Source: Ferrimonas lipolytica (lineage in GTDB: Bacteria; Pseudomonadota; Gammaproteobacteria; Enterobacterales; Shewanellaceae). Taken from it: 64,000 nucleotides of DNA. The stretch spans positions 2,046,001-2,110,000 of the forward strand of contig NZ_CP051180.1 in the NCBI RefSeq assembly GCF_012295575.1, read 5' to 3'. Made by a program: the position numbers and the translations under genes. Below are positions 1 through 6,772 of this stretch, one piece after another. How positions within the stretch are numbered: the first letter of the stretch is position 1; each line of letters begins with the position of its first letter. The notes under the pieces were generated by a model. That model did not search any database and was not told the origin of the DNA. It saw only the letters and a program-made list of their open reading frames with translations.

Positions 1-596
1 AGAAGCTGCAACCGGTTCTTGAAGAAGGTGGCATGGCACGCTCTGTTGAGCTTACTGCCGATGAGAAGAAGCTAATCCAATACATGGGTCTTCTTACTCT
101 GAAGCCAACCATGTACATCGCTAACGTTAATGACGACGGTTTCGAAAACAACCCGTTCCTAGACATCGTGCGCGACATTGCAGCCAAAGAGAACGCTGTT
201 GTTGTTCCAGTATGTGCTGAAATCGAATCTGAAATCGCAGAACTGGAAGACGACGAACGAGAAGAGTTCATGGCCGATCTTGGTATCGAAGAACCAGGCC
301 TAAACCGCGTTATTCGTTCTGGTTACGAGCTACTTAACCTGCAAACCTACTTTACCGCTGGTGTTAAAGAGGTTCGCGCTTGGACGGTTTCCGTTGGTGC
401 AACTGGTCCACAAGCCGCCGGTGTTATCCACACCGACTTCGAACGTGGTTACATCCGCGCCGAAGTAGTGGCGTACGACGACTTCATTCAATACAACGGT
501 GAAAACGGCGCGAAAGAAGCCGGTAAGAAGCGTTCTGAAGGTAAAGGTTACGTGGTTGCCGATGGCGACGTAATTCACTTCCTCTTCAACGTCTAA
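1..596 (+). CDS. ychF: Ribosome-binding ATPase YchF (OLA1 family), 3' part
   Basis: The gene enters from outside the window; the reading frame is already open at base 3 and runs to TAA at 594-596, so about half of the usual 363 residues are seen. The visible part covers the end of the helical region and the C-terminal TGS domain, with the family signatures [15 protein letters not shown] (here LLNLQTYF), [26 protein letters not shown] and the ending DVIHFLFNV. YchF is an Obg-related P-loop ATPase that binds 70S ribosomes and responds to oxidative stress; the G motifs lie upstream of the window. An internal ATG at 33 is not the start, because the coding frame and the homology continue upstream. 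A strong terminator follows 10 bp after the stop. Confidence 0.96.
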   Translation, partial: KLQPVLEEGGMARSVELTADEKKLIQYMGLLTLKPTMYIANVNDDGFENNPFLDIVRDIAAKENAVVVPVCAEIESEIAELEDDEREEFMADLGIEEPGLNRVIRSGYELLNLQTYFTAGVKEVRAWTVSVGATGPQAAGVIHTDFERGYIRAEVVAYDDFIQYNGENGAKEAGKKRSEGKGYVVADGDVIHFLFNV

Positions 597-606
597 TAGC
601 CACCAT

Positions 607-633
607 AAGCCCAGTCATCGACTGGGCTTTTTT
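607..633 (+). terminator. Intrinsic terminator of ychF
   Basis: A perfect 9-bp stem (AAGCCCAGT / ACTGGGCTT) with a 5-nt loop is followed by a run of T. It ends the ychF transcript and separates it from the next gene. Confidence 0.9.
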
Positions 634-687
634 GTATCTAAGCGTCATGACCCAGTGGATATCCATATAAACCAATAGGATTTAATA

Positions 688-1983
688 CTGAAAGGATTCA
701 CATTAGCTGCGATAAGCTCCGCTCTGGCTATGAGCACCACCCTCGCTGCCACTTGGTACATCGCAAGCCAATATGAGCAGTACCGCTTGAACGCATTAGA
801 ACGCTTCAATAACCAAACTGGCAGCACTCAATTGAGTCACACCATCAGCGATCGCAATCTATTTAATCATAACGAACACTATCGTATTAGCGCTTACGCC
901 GATGGCTCAAACAAACTAGTTGAGTTGCAATTTAACCAACAAGTAAAGTTCTACCCCGGCTTTGTTAAAGCAACCTACTCCATTGATACCAGCTCTCCCA
1001 GTTGGCAGGTTGTCGGTCAGCAACTAAAGCAGCCACTGTTAAACCATGGTAGCTGGTCAGCGTCGATATTTTCCCAACAGGGCAACTACCGTTACCAAGT
1101 CGATGGTTTTGAATCAAAGCCAACGAGCCTTGATGAATACATCAGCACTGGTGATATCGTTGTCGATGGTACCTTTGCATTGGATCTGAGTGAGTACAGC
1201 AGCCAACTAAGTATCGCTGCGGCGACCATTGGTTTTGCCCAACGGGTATTCGAACTTGAAGGGTTGTCAGCCAGTAGCACCATGACACTACTTGATGACA
1301 TCTATGACATCAACTTCAGCCACAGCTCTATTGATAGTTTAACCGCTTATCAATTAGGCAACACCACAACCGCCACCAAACCGCTCAGGTTCAAGCTTAA
1401 CGACTTAAAGTTAAGTAACGGTAATCTACACCGACAAGGCAACAGCAGTAGTTCGACTACTCTAACCATTGGCGCACTGGCACTAAGCGCTAACGATGAC
1501 ATCGACATAACCTTAACCGACGCCCGCCTTGCCACTAAAGTAAGTAACGTTGCCACCAGCGCCTACATCAACTTAGCTCGTTTTATACAGCAAGGCAGCC
1601 AACCAGATGCGCTAGCATCAGCACTAACGGACATCGACACAATATTAGCAAATAACTTGCAGCTAGATATCCAAGCGTTCGAAGGGGACATCACCCTTGC
1701 CTCGCGAGACGAGAAAATTGCAGGCCACTATGCCGCTATTGGGCAAATAGTCCTCCATCCCACCAACCTTGCTCAACTTCAAACCAGCCAACCGTTCGCA
1801 TTGATTGACGCCAAGCTGTCGCTCAACTTTAGCGACACTATGTTTAGCCAGCATCCACTAGCCACACAGCTCGATAATTTCGAACAACATGGTTTTTTAA
1901 ACCGCGCTGACGGCCAATTTACCACCTCCGTAATCTTTGAAAATGCACAACTAAGCCTTAATGACCAACCGTTGCAGTTATAA
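688..1983 (+). CDS. DUF945 (YdgA-like) family protein
   Basis: A roughly 430-residue envelope protein of the DUF945/YdgA type: one N-terminal hydrophobic anchor followed by a long periplasmic, beta-rich region without enzyme motifs. Its role is not established in the family. The first ATG in frame (730) falls in the middle of the hydrophobic segment and would leave no basic N-terminus. The frame is open back to 679, and CTG at 688 lies 7 nt after an AGGA (677-680); starting there gives MKGFTLAAISSALAM, a normal signal anchor like that of YdgA homologues. I therefore prefer 688, with 730 as the fall-back. Family assignment rests on length, architecture and weak motif resemblance, so it is moderately certain. 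Confidence 0.7.
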   Translation: MKGFTLAAISSALAMSTTLAATWYIASQYEQYRLNALERFNNQTGSTQLSHTISDRNLFNHNEHYRISAYADGSNKLVELQFNQQVKFYPGFVKATYSIDTSSPSWQVVGQQLKQPLLNHGSWSASIFSQQGNYRYQVDGFESKPTSLDEYISTGDIVVDGTFALDLSEYSSQLSIAAATIGFAQRVFELEGLSASSTMTLLDDIYDINFSHSSIDSLTAYQLGNTTTATKPLRFKLNDLKLSNGNLHRQGNSSSSTTLTIGALALSANDDIDITLTDARLATKVSNVATSAYINLARFIQQGSQPDALASALTDIDTILANNLQLDIQAFEGDITLASRDEKIAGHYAAIGQIVLHPTNLAQLQTSQPFALIDAKLSLNFSDTMFSQHPLATQLDNFEQHGFLNRADGQFTTSVIFENAQLSLNDQPLQL

Positions 1984-2123
1984 ATACAAGCTTGACTAAG
2001 CTCGGTGACAGTTTTTTGAGGTTAAATCTTCAACAGCCAATCTCAATCTCGTTCATTTTTTGCCAGACTTGTCTAAATTCCCAACGAACAACTCACAAGA
2101 CGGTTTTTTTACTGGGAAAGCAG

Positions 2124-2152
2124 TTGACGCTCTGGGGGCAACTCAGCATAAT
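2124..2152 (+). promoter_or_regulatory. Sigma-70 promoter of the tRNA operon
   Basis: TTGACG (2124-2129) and CATAAT (2147-2152) are separated by exactly 17 bp. They are followed by a G/C-rich discriminator (ACGCCGCG) before the first tRNA at 2180. This is the layout of stringently controlled stable-RNA promoters. Confidence 0.85.
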
Positions 2153-2179
2153 ACGCCGCGTTCCCAACGAGGAACGCAT

Positions 2180-2256
2180 GGCTATGTAGCTCAGCTGGTT
2201 AGAGCACGGCACTCATAATGCCGGGGTCGCAGGTTCAAGTCCCGCCATAGCCACCA
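2180..2256 (+). tRNA. tRNA-Met (CAT), copy 1
   Basis: 77 nt including encoded CCA; acceptor GGCTATG/CATAGCC, anticodon loop CTCATAA, T-loop TTCAAGT. It matches the elongator methionine tRNA layout (metT type), not the initiator, since the first base pair G-C is intact. First gene of the operon. Confidence 0.95.
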
Positions 2257-2267
2257 TCATCTCTTTT

Positions 2268-2343
2268 AGAGATGAAGCACCTAGACAGTGCAAGGCTCTC
2301 AGCTAACACAGTGAGGCACAGGTTTAGACTTGTGGTAGCCACA
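2268..2343 (+). pseudogene. Decayed tRNA-Met-like relic
   Basis: After the first tRNA-Met, a 76-bp stretch aligns end to end with the tRNA-Met-like repeat unit found at 2801-3061: it keeps GAAGCAC, GGCACAGGTTTA and a CCAC-type 3' end, but has lost acceptor pairing and the anticodon stem. It is probably the oldest member of the same relic series. The alignment is by eye. Confidence 0.5.
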
Positions 2344-2403
2344 ATGCTTCTTTTGAAGCATCATCTAACTTTGACTATCAACAAAGTTTGGATGTAAAAC
2401 TCA

Positions 2404-2488
2404 GCGGAAGTGGCGGAATTGGTAGACGCACCAGATTTAGGTTCTGGCGCCGCAAGGTGTGAGAGTTCAAGTCTCTCCTTCCGCACCA
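2404..2488 (+). tRNA. tRNA-Leu (TAG), copy 1
   Basis: 85 nt with encoded CCA, a long variable arm and anticodon stem-loop CCAGA-TTTAGGT-TCTGG. It resembles E. coli leuW closely. The same gene recurs at 3165 and 3631. Confidence 0.95.
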
Positions 2489-2528
2489 TTTTTAGATACT
2501 CTTGTTGCTAACAGGAATGTCGCTCAGT

Positions 2529-2603
2529 TGGACTATCGCCAAGCGGTAAGGCAGCGGGTTTTGATCCCGCCATTCCCAGGTTCGAATCCTGGTAGTCCAG
2601 CCA
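2529..2603 (+). tRNA. tRNA-Gln (TTG), copy 1
   Basis: 75 nt with CCA; begins with U as usual for tRNA-Gln, acceptor TGGACTA/TAGTCCA, anticodon loop TTTTGAT. All five copies in the operon look identical by eye. Confidence 0.95.
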
Positions 2604-2643
2604 TTTTTAAAGACACTCTGGTGAAAACCAGTATGTTGACTGT

Positions 2644-2718
2644 TGGACTATCGCCAAGCGGTAAGGCAGCGGGTTTTGATCCCGCCATTCCCAGGTTCGA
2701 ATCCTGGTAGTCCAGCCA
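2644..2718 (+). tRNA. tRNA-Gln (TTG), copy 2
   Basis: Same sequence as copy 1, 75 nt with encoded CCA, separated from it by 40 nt. Confidence 0.95.
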
Positions 2719-2725
2719 TTATTCA

Positions 2726-2802
2726 GGCTATGTAGCTCAGCTGGTTAGAGCACGGCACTCATAATGCCGGGGTCGCAGGTTCAAGTCCCGCCATAGCCAC
2801 CA
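2726..2802 (+). tRNA. tRNA-Met (CAT), copy 2
   Basis: Same 77-nt elongator tRNA-Met as copy 1. Its CCA end runs directly into the tandem array of tRNA-Met-like repeats. Confidence 0.95.
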
Positions 2803-3061
2803 TGATTTACCGGATATGGAGCATTAAGAAAGTGCTCGGCACTCAACTGATGTTGAGAGTCACAGGTTTAAGGCCCGTCATAACCACCATGATTTACCGG
2901 ATATGGAGCATTAAGAAAGTGCTCGGCACTCAACTGATGTTGAGAGTCACAGGTTTAAGGCCCGTCATAACCACCATGATTTACCGGATATGGAGCATTA
3001 AGAAAGTGCTCGGCACTCAACTAATATTGAGAGTCACAGGTTTAAGGCCCGTCATAGCCAC
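2801..3061 (+). repeat. Three tandem 87-bp tRNA-Met-like pseudo-tRNA units
   Basis: Units begin at 2801, 2888 and 2975, each exactly 87 bp. Every unit contains a 78-nt block resembling tRNA-Met: GGATATG at the 5' end, AGCA...TGCT in the D-arm place, ACAGG...CCCGT in the T-arm place, and a CATAACCACCA-type 3' end. The anticodon arm is replaced by a CTCAAC-TGAT-GTTGAG hairpin, and the T-loop reads TTTAAGG, so these are not ordinary tRNAs. Units 1 and 2 are identical; unit 3 differs at a few bases in the hairpin and the 3' acceptor strand. The reading frame through the array is a by-product of a period divisible by three. Confidence 0.85.
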
Positions 3062-3164
3062 CATGAATTATTGGTTATATCTATTATGACCATAATAAAA
3101 TCTGACTAATTGTTTAGTCAGCATCTTCACTCGACTATCAACGAGCTGTAGGATGTAAAACTCT

Positions 3165-3249
3165 GCGGAAGTGGCGGAATTGGTAGACGCACCAGATTTA
3201 GGTTCTGGCGCCGCAAGGTGTGAGAGTTCAAGTCTCTCCTTCCGCACCA
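3165..3249 (+). tRNA. tRNA-Leu (TAG), copy 2
   Basis: Same 85-nt sequence as copy 1. It opens the second Leu-Gln-Gln-Met block, which duplicates 2404-2802 together with its spacers. Confidence 0.95.
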
Positions 3250-3289
3250 TTTTTAGATGCTCTTGTTGTTAACAGGAATGTCGCTCAGT

Positions 3290-3364
3290 TGGACTATCGC
3301 CAAGCGGTAAGGCAGCGGGTTTTGATCCCGCCATTCCCAGGTTCGAATCCTGGTAGTCCAGCCA
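3290..3364 (+). tRNA. tRNA-Gln (TTG), copy 3
   Basis: 75 nt with CCA. The upstream spacer (TCTTGTTGTTAACAGGAATG) is nearly the same as the one before copy 1, showing a block duplication. Confidence 0.95.
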
Positions 3365-3403
3365 TTTTTAAAGACGCTTTGGTATTTTCCAAATGTCGAT
3401 TGT

Positions 3404-3478
3404 TGGACTATCGCCAAGCGGTAAGGCAGCGGGTTTTGATCCCGCCATTCCCAGGTTCGAATCCTGGTAGTCCAGCCA
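3404..3478 (+). tRNA. tRNA-Gln (TTG), copy 4
   Basis: 75 nt with CCA, same sequence as the other copies. Confidence 0.95.
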
Positions 3479-3485
3479 TTATTTA

Positions 3486-3562
3486 GGCTATGTAGCTCAG
3501 CTGGTTAGAGCACGGCACTCATAATGCCGGGGTCGCAGGTTCAAGTCCCGCCATAGCCACCA
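3486..3562 (+). tRNA. tRNA-Met (CAT), copy 3
   Basis: 77-nt elongator tRNA-Met, same sequence as copies 1 and 2; here no pseudo-tRNA unit follows. Confidence 0.95.
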
Positions 3563-3630
3563 TGAATTATTGAGTTTGACTCAATAACATCTTCACTCGA
3601 CTATCAACGAGCTGTAGGATGTAAAACTCT

Positions 3631-3715
3631 GCGGAAGTGGCGGAATTGGTAGACGCACCAGATTTAGGTTCTGGCGCCGCAAGGTGTGAGAGTTCAAGTC
3701 TCTCCTTCCGCACCA
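3631..3715 (+). tRNA. tRNA-Leu (TAG), copy 3
   Basis: 85 nt with CCA. It starts a third, shortened block (Leu-Gln) whose upstream spacer repeats the one before copy 2. Confidence 0.95.
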
Positions 3716-3743
3716 TTTTATGGTGCTCATAGAGTATCACTGT

Positions 3744-3818
3744 TGGACTATCGCCAAGCGGTAAGGCAGCGGGTTTTGATCCCGCCATTCCCAGGTTCGA
3801 ATCCTGGTAGTCCAGCCA
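3744..3818 (+). tRNA. tRNA-Gln (TTG), copy 5
   Basis: 75 nt with CCA; last tRNA of the operon, 82 nt before the terminator stem. Confidence 0.95.
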
Positions 3819-3900
3819 TTCTTATGATGCTTTGCTCAATCTGGGTATGGAATCAACCAACGTATTAAGCTTCGGTTTAACGTTGTTAGAATACGAAACA

Positions 3901-3923
3901 ACCGACCTCTGGTCGGTTTTTTT
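3901..3923 (+). terminator. Terminator of the tRNA operon
   Basis: ACCGACC-TCT-GGTCGGT stem followed by seven T. It closes the 11-tRNA transcript. Confidence 0.92.
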
Positions 3924-3975
3924 GTATCCGGAATTTATCACTCCCAACTCAAGGCTCCCTCTCATACGCTAGCTT

Positions 3976-4079
3976 AGCCGTATACCAACTAGATGTTGTT
4001 GTTCCAATACTGTTAAAGCACCGCAATCAATACAGCCGAAAACTTAAGATAAACTTCAACAGCTAACTACGACACAGCC
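3976..4079 (+). mobile_element. MITE, 104-bp deletion derivative
   Basis: The left end (AGCCGTATACCAACTAGATG) and right end (CAACAGCTAACTACGACACA followed by GCC) of the 290-bp family are joined through a deletion of the whole centre between the AAAGCACCG motif and the CCGAAAACTTAAGATAAAC stretch. No matching 8-bp flanks remain, so it is an old insertion. Right end is of the CAGCTAACTACG subtype. Confidence 0.8.
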
Positions 4080-4089
4080 TATTGTTTGC

Positions 4090-4947
4090 CTAGTCAGCAA
4101 AAGTAACCACCACTGCCGCTAACCATCGGCCATCAATCTCGGTGTCGATCTCTTCTGAGGCAGAGTGAACCGTCAAATCCCCCTCTAATCGATATCCTGC
4201 CACTAATGACAGTTCAATGCCGGAACGGTATTGATAACGGCCGCGGATAAATGCCAATGGCAGATCTTGTTCTATCTCTCCGCCCTCAAACGCAAACTGC
4301 TCAGAGCGAAAACCACCACCAATGCTAATGCTCATCTTAGGATCAAGTTGATATGAAAGCTCGAGGCCTGCACGCCCGTTAAAGCCCTTATCGAACGGGT
4401 TACTTAATCGCCACTGTTCATTGATTTGCCAATCAATGGTTGCCACTGGCACGGTTGATACATCAACAATGCCGTTGATGTAAGCCACACCAATACCAAT
4501 ATTTAGATCCTCGAAACCGCGATAATTTGCGATTGAGATAGCGCTATAGGAGAAACCATCACTGCTGCTGGCGCCATCAGCAGTGGCCCACTCCGCGCCC
4601 GTACTAACAAATAAACCCCAATTTTGGCTAAGTGGATGAATAGCAAACAACGACAACTCATAATCATCACGACCATCAATTCCACGCAGAACGCTAACTG
4701 CAGGTAAACCCGACAGGTCTATCGAGCGATGATCAGCAGCAAGGCTCACACCTGCTATCCGTCCCCTCCCCCAATTCATACTGTACGAACCACTTAACCC
4801 GTATTGATCGTCGTTATACTCGCCACCTTGTTCAACATCAGCGTCACCAGAGACAACCCCATATAGATCAAGCTCCCAACGGCCTTGTGCCTGCACCACA
4901 GTGGAAGCGCACAACAGGAGGGGAACCAACCATTTATTTAGACGCAT
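4090..4947 (-). CDS. Putative outer-membrane beta-barrel protein
   Basis: 285 residues with a clear signal peptide (basic RLNK, hydrophobic LVPLLLCAS, cut near VVQA-QG). The mature part is a series of alternating strands rich in Gly, Tyr, Trp and Ser, such as YGLSGSYSMNWGRGRI, AGLELSYQL and IELSLVAGYRL, as in small outer-membrane barrels. No enzyme motif is visible. It lies 22 bp downstream of the tetR-type gene on the same strand and could be co-transcribed with it. The specific family and substrate are unknown to me. Confidence 0.6.
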   Translation of the reverse strand: MRLNKWLVPLLLCASTVVQAQGRWELDLYGVVSGDADVEQGGEYNDDQYGLSGSYSMNWGRGRIAGVSLAADHRSIDLSGLPAVSVLRGIDGRDDYELSLFAIHPLSQNWGLFVSTGAEWATADGASSSDGFSYSAISIANYRGFEDLNIGIGVAYINGIVDVSTVPVATIDWQINEQWRLSNPFDKGFNGRAGLELSYQLDPKMSISIGGGFRSEQFAFEGGEIEQDLPLAFIRGRYQYRSGIELSLVAGYRLEGDLTVHSASEEIDTEIDGRWLAAVVVTFAD

Positions 4948-4969
4948 AACAACTCCATTTATGCTTAAT

Positions 4970-5584
4970 CTATTCAGTGCGGTAGTTGTTTACAAACATC
5001 TCTACTGCCCGTGTTACCCGTTCGATCCGTTTAGGATCACTCTCATTTCCACCAACCCCGAGCTCGCGCCGAATACCAACCATGCCTTTGGTTAGCACCA
5101 TCAGTTGCTCTGCTGCCATCTGTGGACAATCAATGTTCCATTGAGGCAACAACGCTAACTGCGACAAACCGTCGCACAGAATCTGTGCGAATCTGCCCGG
5201 GCCTGCCGTATAAAAGCTTTTTGACAACTGCGGGTGGGAATCTGCTTGGCTGATACACAACCGTAAAACGTACAATGCTTCAGCGGATTGCATCACTTCA
5301 CTAACTCTCAAGCAAAAGGTCAGCAGTTGTTGTGCTGCATCCTTAGCTGAAGTGAAATCAAAACGATCAATCTCTATTTCCGCGCATCTGTGCTCAACAC
5401 AATAGGTAAATAAATCATCTTTACTGCCAAAGTGGGCATAGACGGTTTGTTTCGATACATCAGCACGTTGAGCGATGTCGTCCATACTGGTTTCAAAGTA
5501 ACCATTGGAGATAAATAGATCCCCGGCGGCGTCGACTATTTGCTTGCGTTTTTGTTCACTACGAATATTCCGTTTCACTTCCAT
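4970..5584 (-). CDS. TetR/AcrR family transcriptional repressor
   Basis: 204 residues. Residues about 10-60 form the TetR helix-turn-helix domain: KQIVDAAGDLFISNGYFETSMDDIAQRADVSK then QTVYAHFGSKDDLF, with the conserved Y-x-H-F-x-S-K-x-x-L-F end. The C-terminal ligand domain is of the AefR-like type. The gene is divergent from an RND efflux operon, and a symmetric operator candidate sits between them (5649-5667). It most likely represses the pump and itself, and is released by an efflux substrate; ligand unknown. Confidence 0.9.
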   Translation of the reverse strand: MEVKRNIRSEQKRKQIVDAAGDLFISNGYFETSMDDIAQRADVSKQTVYAHFGSKDDLFTYCVEHRCAEIEIDRFDFTSAKDAAQQLLTFCLRVSEVMQSAEALYVLRLCISQADSHPQLSKSFYTAGPGRFAQILCDGLSQLALLPQWNIDCPQMAAEQLMVLTKGMVGIRRELGVGGNESDPKRIERVTRAVEMFVNNYRTE

Positions 5585-5648
5585 GAGCTTAACTTTAAAT
5601 TAACCACATAGTTACATTTAAGCTAGACAGGGCCCCATTTGTCAAACT

Positions 5649-5667
5649 AGACTGTCCAGTACAGTCT
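5649..5667. promoter_or_regulatory. Palindromic operator candidate for the TetR repressor
   Basis: AGACTGT-CCAGT-ACAGTCT: perfect 7-bp arms around a 5-bp spacer, midway in the 102-bp gap between the divergent tetR-type and efflux genes. Position and symmetry fit a TetR dimer site; binding is inferred. Confidence 0.65.
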
Positions 5668-5686
5668 GTTAGTTGATCTAGATCAC

Positions 5687-6772
5687 ATGAACAATTCGCC
5701 CAAATATCTCGTTTTAACGACTCTGCTACTCGCGTTAGGCGGCTGCCAACAGCAAAATACCGCCGTATCAGTAGCAGCGCCGAAACCAGTGCAGACTGCC
5801 CAATTGAGTTTTCAACCCAGTTATCGAATTCAGCACCGTTTAGTCGGTGAAGTACGTAACCAGCGCACCAGCTCGGTTGGTTTTGAACTTTCCGGGATGA
5901 TCAATCAAGTGCATGCTGAACTCGGTGATAAAGTCAGCTCAGGTCAGGTTTTAGCGCAACTGGATACCGATCTGCTCGACACCGAAGCACTGCAGCTTGA
6001 TGCCAAAATAAGCCAGCTTAAAGCACAAATCGATCTCAATAATTCGACTCTGAAGCGCCAACTGGCGTTGCAAGAAAAGGGTTACCAATCACAACAACAA
6101 TTGGACGAACTCAATAGCCAACAACAAAATTTGCTTGCCCAGCTTTCCCAAGCACAATCGGCACTTAGCGGCAATCAAATACGATTAAACAAAAGCCAAC
6201 TCAAGGCGCCATTTAACGGCACAGTTTCGCAACGACAACTAGCCCCTGGACAGGTTGTCAGTGCCGGCCAACCATTATTAACACTGGTACCAAGTAGCGG
6301 CGCCGAAGCACGGGTTGGGGTTCCGGTAATGCTATTGAATAAACTAGGTAATCACCTCGATTTCCATCTTCGCCACGGTCAACAGCAGCTTGAAGCACAA
6401 CTTTTGGGACAAAGTGCCAGTGTCGATCCGGTAACCCGTACTGTTGACCTGCGCTTTGCTCTGCCGACGGAACAATCGTGGTTCGACGGCGATCTTATCT
6501 ACCTTGATCTGGCTGAAACCGTCACCGCATCCAGCGCCGAAGTACCCATTTCAGCACTAATTAGTGGTATGCGTGGACGCTGGAATCTTATGGTAGCGAA
6601 ACAGCATGAAGGAAAATGGCAGCTTGAGCGACGTGATATAACGATTCTGCATGCCAACCACAGCAGCGCCGTCATTACCGGTGCCGTTGAAGCAGATGAG
6701 TATTACGTCACAGCTGGGTTACAAGCGCTCGTTCAAGGGCAACAGGTAACATTGGCTGAGACAGTACAATGA
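5687..6772 (+). CDS. RND efflux periplasmic adaptor (membrane fusion protein)
   Basis: 361 residues with a lipoprotein signal (LLLALGGC; Cys at about residue 20), so it is anchored to the inner membrane by lipid. The order is: barrel-sandwich start VGFELSGMINQVHAELGDKVSSGQVLAQLD, a coiled-coil hairpin of Gln/Leu-rich helices (about 100-165), lipoyl return LKAPFNGTVSQRQLAPGQVVSAGQPLLTLV, then beta-barrel and membrane-proximal domains. It links the RND pump to an outer-membrane channel. No TolC homologue is encoded next to it, so a remote one is presumably used. Stop overlaps the pump start by 4 bp (ATGA). Confidence 0.92.
   Translation: MNNSPKYLVLTTLLLALGGCQQQNTAVSVAAPKPVQTAQLSFQPSYRIQHRLVGEVRNQRTSSVGFELSGMINQVHAELGDKVSSGQVLAQLDTDLLDTEALQLDAKISQLKAQIDLNNSTLKRQLALQEKGYQSQQQLDELNSQQQNLLAQLSQAQSALSGNQIRLNKSQLKAPFNGTVSQRQLAPGQVVSAGQPLLTLVPSSGAEARVGVPVMLLNKLGNHLDFHLRHGQQQLEAQLLGQSASVDPVTRTVDLRFALPTEQSWFDGDLIYLDLAETVTASSAEVPISALISGMRGRWNLMVAKQHEGKWQLERRDITILHANHSSAVITGAVEADEYYVTAGLQALVQGQQVTLAETVQ

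Noticed and set aside
1992-2189. 65-codon frame before the tRNA operon
   Set aside because: It runs over the tRNA promoter and into the first tRNA and has no ribosome site.
2801-3061. 87-bp tandem repeats as a CRISPR array
   Set aside because: Units are contiguous with no variable spacers, are tRNA-like, and no cas genes are near.
2459-3868. Open frames of 60-95 codons across the tRNA cluster
   Set aside because: They translate the tRNA genes and pseudo-tRNA units themselves; their repeats follow the tRNA repeats.
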